From Ichthyophis bannanicus (Eukaryota > Chordata > Amphibia > Gymnophiona > Ichthyophiidae), in contig CM066043.1 of assembly GCA_033557465.1 (NCBI GenBank), positions 113,628,778 to 113,692,777 on the forward strand: a stretch of DNA of 64,000 bases, read 5' to 3'. Numbering within the stretch: position 1 is the first letter of the stretch; every line of letters begins with the position of its first letter. This document shows, piece by piece, positions 60,059 to 64,000 of this stretch. The notes below the pieces were generated by a model, which had not been told where the DNA came from, ran no database searches, and saw only the letters and a list, made by a program, of their open reading frames with translations. The translations under genes and the position numbers were made by a program.

Positions 60059-61105
60059 CAACCCCCCTCTCCCCCCAGTTTCGCTTAGTGCTGAATTATT
60101 TTCTGAGGACAGACAGCTTAAAAATACCACACAACAGGATGACTTTATTGCAAGTGCTGATGTGTAGAGTTTTCTCAAAAGTTGAAGAAAAGCCTAGAAA
60201 ACCTTTCCCGGCATTCGAGACATCTCACTCAGTCCCCTTATGTGAGGAGGGCCATGACATGTCTGATACATTTCTCTCACAAGTAGCATCTTCCACATTT
60301 CTTTTATGCTTTAGACCTCTTCAGTCAACTCTTAGCATAAGAATATAAGAAAAATCATCGAGCCCAGAATTCTGTCTCTGACAATGACTGGAAGCAGGTG
60401 TAGAAGAAAGTGATCAAAAGAGAGTCTGCCCTAGAGGGCATATAAGAATAGACTTGAAGATAGGCATATGTATACTGTAGAGGAGAACACGACTAAGGGA
60501 GATATGATATCTTGATTTAGATGGGAAGGCATAGGAAGCGTAGTGGTGGGTTGATGGGAAGGGGCATATTGAGTTATTAGGAGTATAAGAAATTTAAATA
60601 CATATGTAAATAAAATAGTAAACTGTACCCAAACTATGAAGGCACATAGCCTCCCTGAAATCTCTTAAGGCAGGCATAAAATTTATGCCTGTTTTTGCAT
60701 GGATAAGTTAATATTTTATAACATATGTGTGTTTCTGCCATCTCCATTCCAATTCTTCCTCACCTCCACCCCCAGGGAAAATTCCATTTGCCTTGCCTCC
60801 AGGAATCATAATAATCTGGCAGTGAAGTGGCCCACGGCAGGGTTCATGTTCATAATGATTTATTGTATAAATAGCAGTAGCAGCAAATACAAGAATGAGG
60901 TAGCCAGTTATAGTTACACTTTCAGACAAAGCTGTTATCACACGCTGATATAAATTTCCTTATAGTAATAAGTACTGTGATGTCATTAGAATTGGCTTGC
61001 ACTTTATAATACCAAATAGATATCTATATAGCATAACCCTAAATGCTAGAAAGATAAATAAAACCACAGCCTTCCAACCTGTTGGAGGCAGGAATGATGT
61101 AAAAC
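60059..61105. other. No recognisable feature
   Basis: Mostly AT-rich sequence between the SINE and a CR1 fragment. I see no protein motif, terminal repeat or RNA gene. Confidence 0.5.
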
Positions 61106-61357
61106 TCCAGGGCCAACATAAGATATGCCATACTGAATCAGAACAAGGTCCATCAAGCCCAGTATCCTATTTCCAACAGTGGCCAATCTAGGTCACAAGT
61201 ACCTAGCAGTTTACCCAAAAGACACAGGTTCCACAATGCTTTTCTTGGGGCAAGCAGTGGATTTCCCGGGTCCCCTTTGAGTGAAAAAATATTTTCTCTT
61301 ATTAGTCTTAAATAGGTTACCCTGTAGCTTCATTGCATGCCCCCTAGTCTTTCTATA
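61106..61357 (-). repeat. CR1 LINE 3'-end fragment, inverted, with internal deletion
   Basis: ACATAAGATATGCCATACTG and onward is the complement of a CR1 tail. About 110 bases present in the copy at 2877-3303 are missing near 61278. DIRS copy A5 is inserted at 61358, so the rest of this CR1 should lie beyond the window. Confidence 0.82.
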
Positions 61358-61762
61358 TCTCCAAGAACAAGCAGGAATGTAGTCTTCACATATGGGGTAT
61401 CATCGGTACCGACAGAGCCTGCGCGGGAATGCTCCCCAGCGTCCAATAGGAAAGCTTTTGGGAGCATCCCACAGCGCCTGCTTGCTGCCTTCCCACCTTT
61501 CCCAACTGTCCCTCTCCAGTTCTTCGTTTTCCGTGGAGCCGACAGGTCACGCATCCTGTCACCGCAGAAAAAAATCCCTTCTATTCTTCTTTTTTGTGGT
61601 CGTGTCTGCCTTCTCTTGACGCTACACCAGTACCGCCGGTGGTGGTTCTTTCTTTTCTTCAAAAAAAAAAACAAAACAAAACTTTTTTCTGGAGTCTTTC
61701 CAGTAATTTTCTCTCAGGTGCCACACGCCATTTTGGGCACTAGGTCCAACTTTTCCTTCAGA

Positions 61763-63582
61763 ATGGAAAACCCGCTTTGGGTTTTAAAAAGTGTTCTAAG
61801 TGTGGCGGTACCATCTCCGTCACCGACACCCATGAGTGGTGCCTCAAATGTTCAGGTCCTGACCAGTCTATTTTAGAGTGTGTTGCCTGTGGAATGATGT
61901 CAAAAAGGGGCTGAGAGAACCAAGTTGCTATGCTTAGCACCCTTTTTCCCTCCGATGCAGCCTCCGTGGCATCGACGTCGTCCAGGGCTTCATCTTGCTC
62001 CCATGAATCTCAGGTAACTAAACATAAATCTAGCCGGTCCTCAAAGGGTTAGATCTCCTTCTAGACAGCGAGATGCCTCTGGCGTAGCCCTTGAGGGGAC
62101 TTTCACTGGCAAAATTGCCCTGGCGGGAGGCTTCGGCTTCCAAAGCACTAACGAGGCTCCAGGATGTTCTTGAGGCTTTAACCTCGGCAGAACTACTGGT
62201 GCCATGCTCTGGGGTACCGGCCGCTTCTTCCGGTACCGATACCCAAGCATCGGCAGCGTCGATAGACCAGAGATTCTTGGCTATTGAGCACAGTCTGGCG
62301 GCTCTTCTCACGGCCTCGATGCCCTTGAAACTGCTTCAGACAATTCATCCGGTACCGGCACCGACTGTATCGACATCGGCAGGTATTCTACCGGGACTGA
62401 GTCATGCGTATCCATCCGGTATCGACAGGTTGGTACTGGACCACTCCAGTGCCAACTTTGATCGGTACCGGTACCGTGCCTTGCACGATCACCCGGATCG
62501 GAAATACTTCGAATCCTCGGATGAGTCTGAAGACTCTGAAAGCTCTGCCGATACCAGAATAATTCTTCCTGAGGATTCTTCTCTTCAGCATATGATGTCG
62601 CCACCAGAGGATATGTCCTTTCAGGATTTTATCCGAGATGTGGCTCGAGGTCTTTCCATCACAGTGGCTCCTGAAAAAGCCTAGGGCAAAGGAATTAGAA
62701 ATCCTGCAATACCCTAAAGCTCCCAAGGAGGCAGCTACCTTACCTATTCATGAGATCTTGCATGATCTCATGTTAAGGATGTGGGAAACACATCTAACCA
62801 CATCTCTTCACTCTCGAAGACTCGATAACATGTATTGAGTTCCTCCTTGTCCTGGGTTTCAGAAGATTCAATTACCACACCATTCCATGGCGGTGGAGTC
62901 AGCAATGAGAAGGATAAAGAGTGCAAAAAGGCATGCATCTAATCCTCCAGGACGTGAGTGTAGGACTCTTGACGCCTTTGGACGTCGAACCTTCCAGGCT
63001 TCCATGCTTTCTGCTAGGATCAGTTCCTATATCTTATATATGGGAATGTTCCTTAAAGAGGTCACAGGAGATTTAGAGCTTATGAGCCCTCTCCTTCCTG
63101 ATAAGAGGCAAGATTATCTCGCTCTTGTCAAACATGCTCAGGATGTTTCCAAGTTTGTGAATCGTGCAGCTTTTGACTGCTTTGAATGCATAAGCAGATC
63201 CTCTGCCATTGCTATAGGTGCACGTAGGATTGCCTGGCTCCAGGCATCTGACTTGGAAATTTGGGTACAGGATAAACTAGGGAATATTTCTTGCACAGGA
63301 GAGAATCTCTTTGGCAAGAATTGGCAGGAAAAAGCTAATGAGATAGATGCTGACAATATCACTTTGGATAGATTGTCTAAATCTACAGCTGATACTGCGA
63401 GGAAAAAATCCTCTAAGAAACCATTCTTCAGTAAGAAGATGTTTTATCCCTCCTATACCCAACAGGGGCGTCGTTTAGGTCAATCTGCCCAAAAGGAACA
63501 GCAACAACAACCTAGACAAAGAAAGACAAAAGCAGCTAAGCCTCAACCGGCTCAGCAGACTCAGCCTCCACAGGGGCTTTGA
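61763..63582 (+). pseudogene. DIRS A5 gag
   Basis: The ATG at 61763 is soon out of phase. The Cys/His cluster is visible in the next frame as KCSKCGGTISVTDTHEWCLKC with a TGA near 61912. Later open pieces are 62091-62684 and 62887-63582, holding SPPEDMSFQDFIRDVARGLS and GENLFGKNWQEKANE. It ends CTT-TGA-C at 63582. Confidence 0.85.
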
Positions 63583-64000
63583 CTCCTATCTAGAGAACTT
63601 TGCCTTCCTGGCCCAGAACCCTCCTCCATACCAGAAAGGTTATGTCATTTTGCCCCCAGATGGGGTCAGATAACAGCAGAAAATTGGACTCTGTCTATTG
63701 TAAGAGAGGGGTACAAGCTTCATTTCCTCAGCATGCCCCCTCCTACAATGGTAAGACAGTTCAATTCTCAGACCTCTCTCAACGACCAGTTAGGTCAAGA
63801 GGTCACTGTGCTTCTTGCCCAAGGGGCAATAGAAGAGGTACCCATTCCCCAACAGGGTACAGGGTTTTACTCCCCCTATTTCCTTCTTCCAAAGAAAACA
63901 GGAGGACACAGACCCATTTTATACCTCAGAGAATTGAACAAATTCCTGTTCAAGGAGAAGTTCAAAATGATTTTTCTAGGAACTCTGCTGCCATACCTTC
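63583..64000 (+). pseudogene. DIRS A5 RT, N-terminal part, runs off the window
   Basis: In the +1 frame: FDSYLENFAFLAQ, then HFAPRWGQITAENWTLSIV, VTVLLAQGAIEEVP, GTGFYSPYFLLPKKTGGHRP and FKMIFLGTLLPYL. A base is missing in the stretch ACCCTCCTCC near 63628, so the frame is probably broken. The catalytic motifs lie outside the window. Confidence 0.8.

Larger units (their letters stand above)
61358..64000 (+). mobile_element. DIRS retrotransposon copy A5 (cut by the window end)
   Basis: The left terminus is TCTCCAAGAACAAGC at 61358, followed by the lineage A terminal repeat with ATCGGTACCGAC near 61405. Gag and the start of RT follow. It is the most diverged of the A copies. Confidence 0.9.

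Overview
This window is vertebrate nuclear DNA made almost entirely of transposable elements. I found no host gene. The repeat spectrum (DIRS-type tyrosine-recombinase retrotransposons, CR1 and L2 LINEs, tRNA-headed SINEs with RTE-like or L2-like tails, hAT, piggyBac and pogo DNA elements, and a Gypsy LTR element) suggests an amphibian, and a caecilian is my best guess. A reptile cannot be excluded from sequence alone.

Layout. 1-1950: a pogo/Tigger-type MITE beside an L1-like ORF2 fragment. 1951-24725: one DIRS element (copy B1) split by successive insertions: a CR1 fragment, a SINE plus a near full-length CR1, and a 12.8-kb L2 LINE. The L2 itself carries DIRS copy A1 (8809-14450), a CR1 fragment, a piggyBac MITE, a SINE tail, a 2.1-kb hAT element and another LINE tail. 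25020-41500: remnants of a third DIRS lineage (C) split by DIRS copy A2 (26937-32955) and abutting a 5'-truncated copy A3 (about 35250-40611). 41506-42700: a piggyBac MITE, an L2 3' end and a hAT MITE. 43611-56389: DIRS copy A4 with copy B2 (44685-51796) inserted in its gag; B2 in turn holds a 1331-bp solo LTR. 56541-59693: a minus-strand Gypsy remnant (integrase plus LTR) containing an L2 tail. 59836-61357: a SINE and a CR1 fragment. 61358 to the end: DIRS copy A5, cut by the window edge.

How the DIRS genes fit together. Each copy has gag with a Cys/His cluster, then RT/RNase H, then a tyrosine recombinase (YR), ending in an internal complementary region (ICR) that fuses the two element termini, and inverted terminal repeats. 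RT/RH lies +1 to gag in every copy where the junction is present, and the gag stop is always (C/T)TT-TGA-C. That fits programmed +1 frameshifting. The YR frame is -1 to RH and stays open back through much of RT/RH. Only the A1 gag is intact; every RT/RH and YR seen here carries at least one break. The strongest items for follow-up are the conserved frameshift site, the long dual-coding region, the ITR palindrome whose centre differs symmetrically between subfamilies, and a Gypsy LTR with a 365-codon open frame in phase with integrase.
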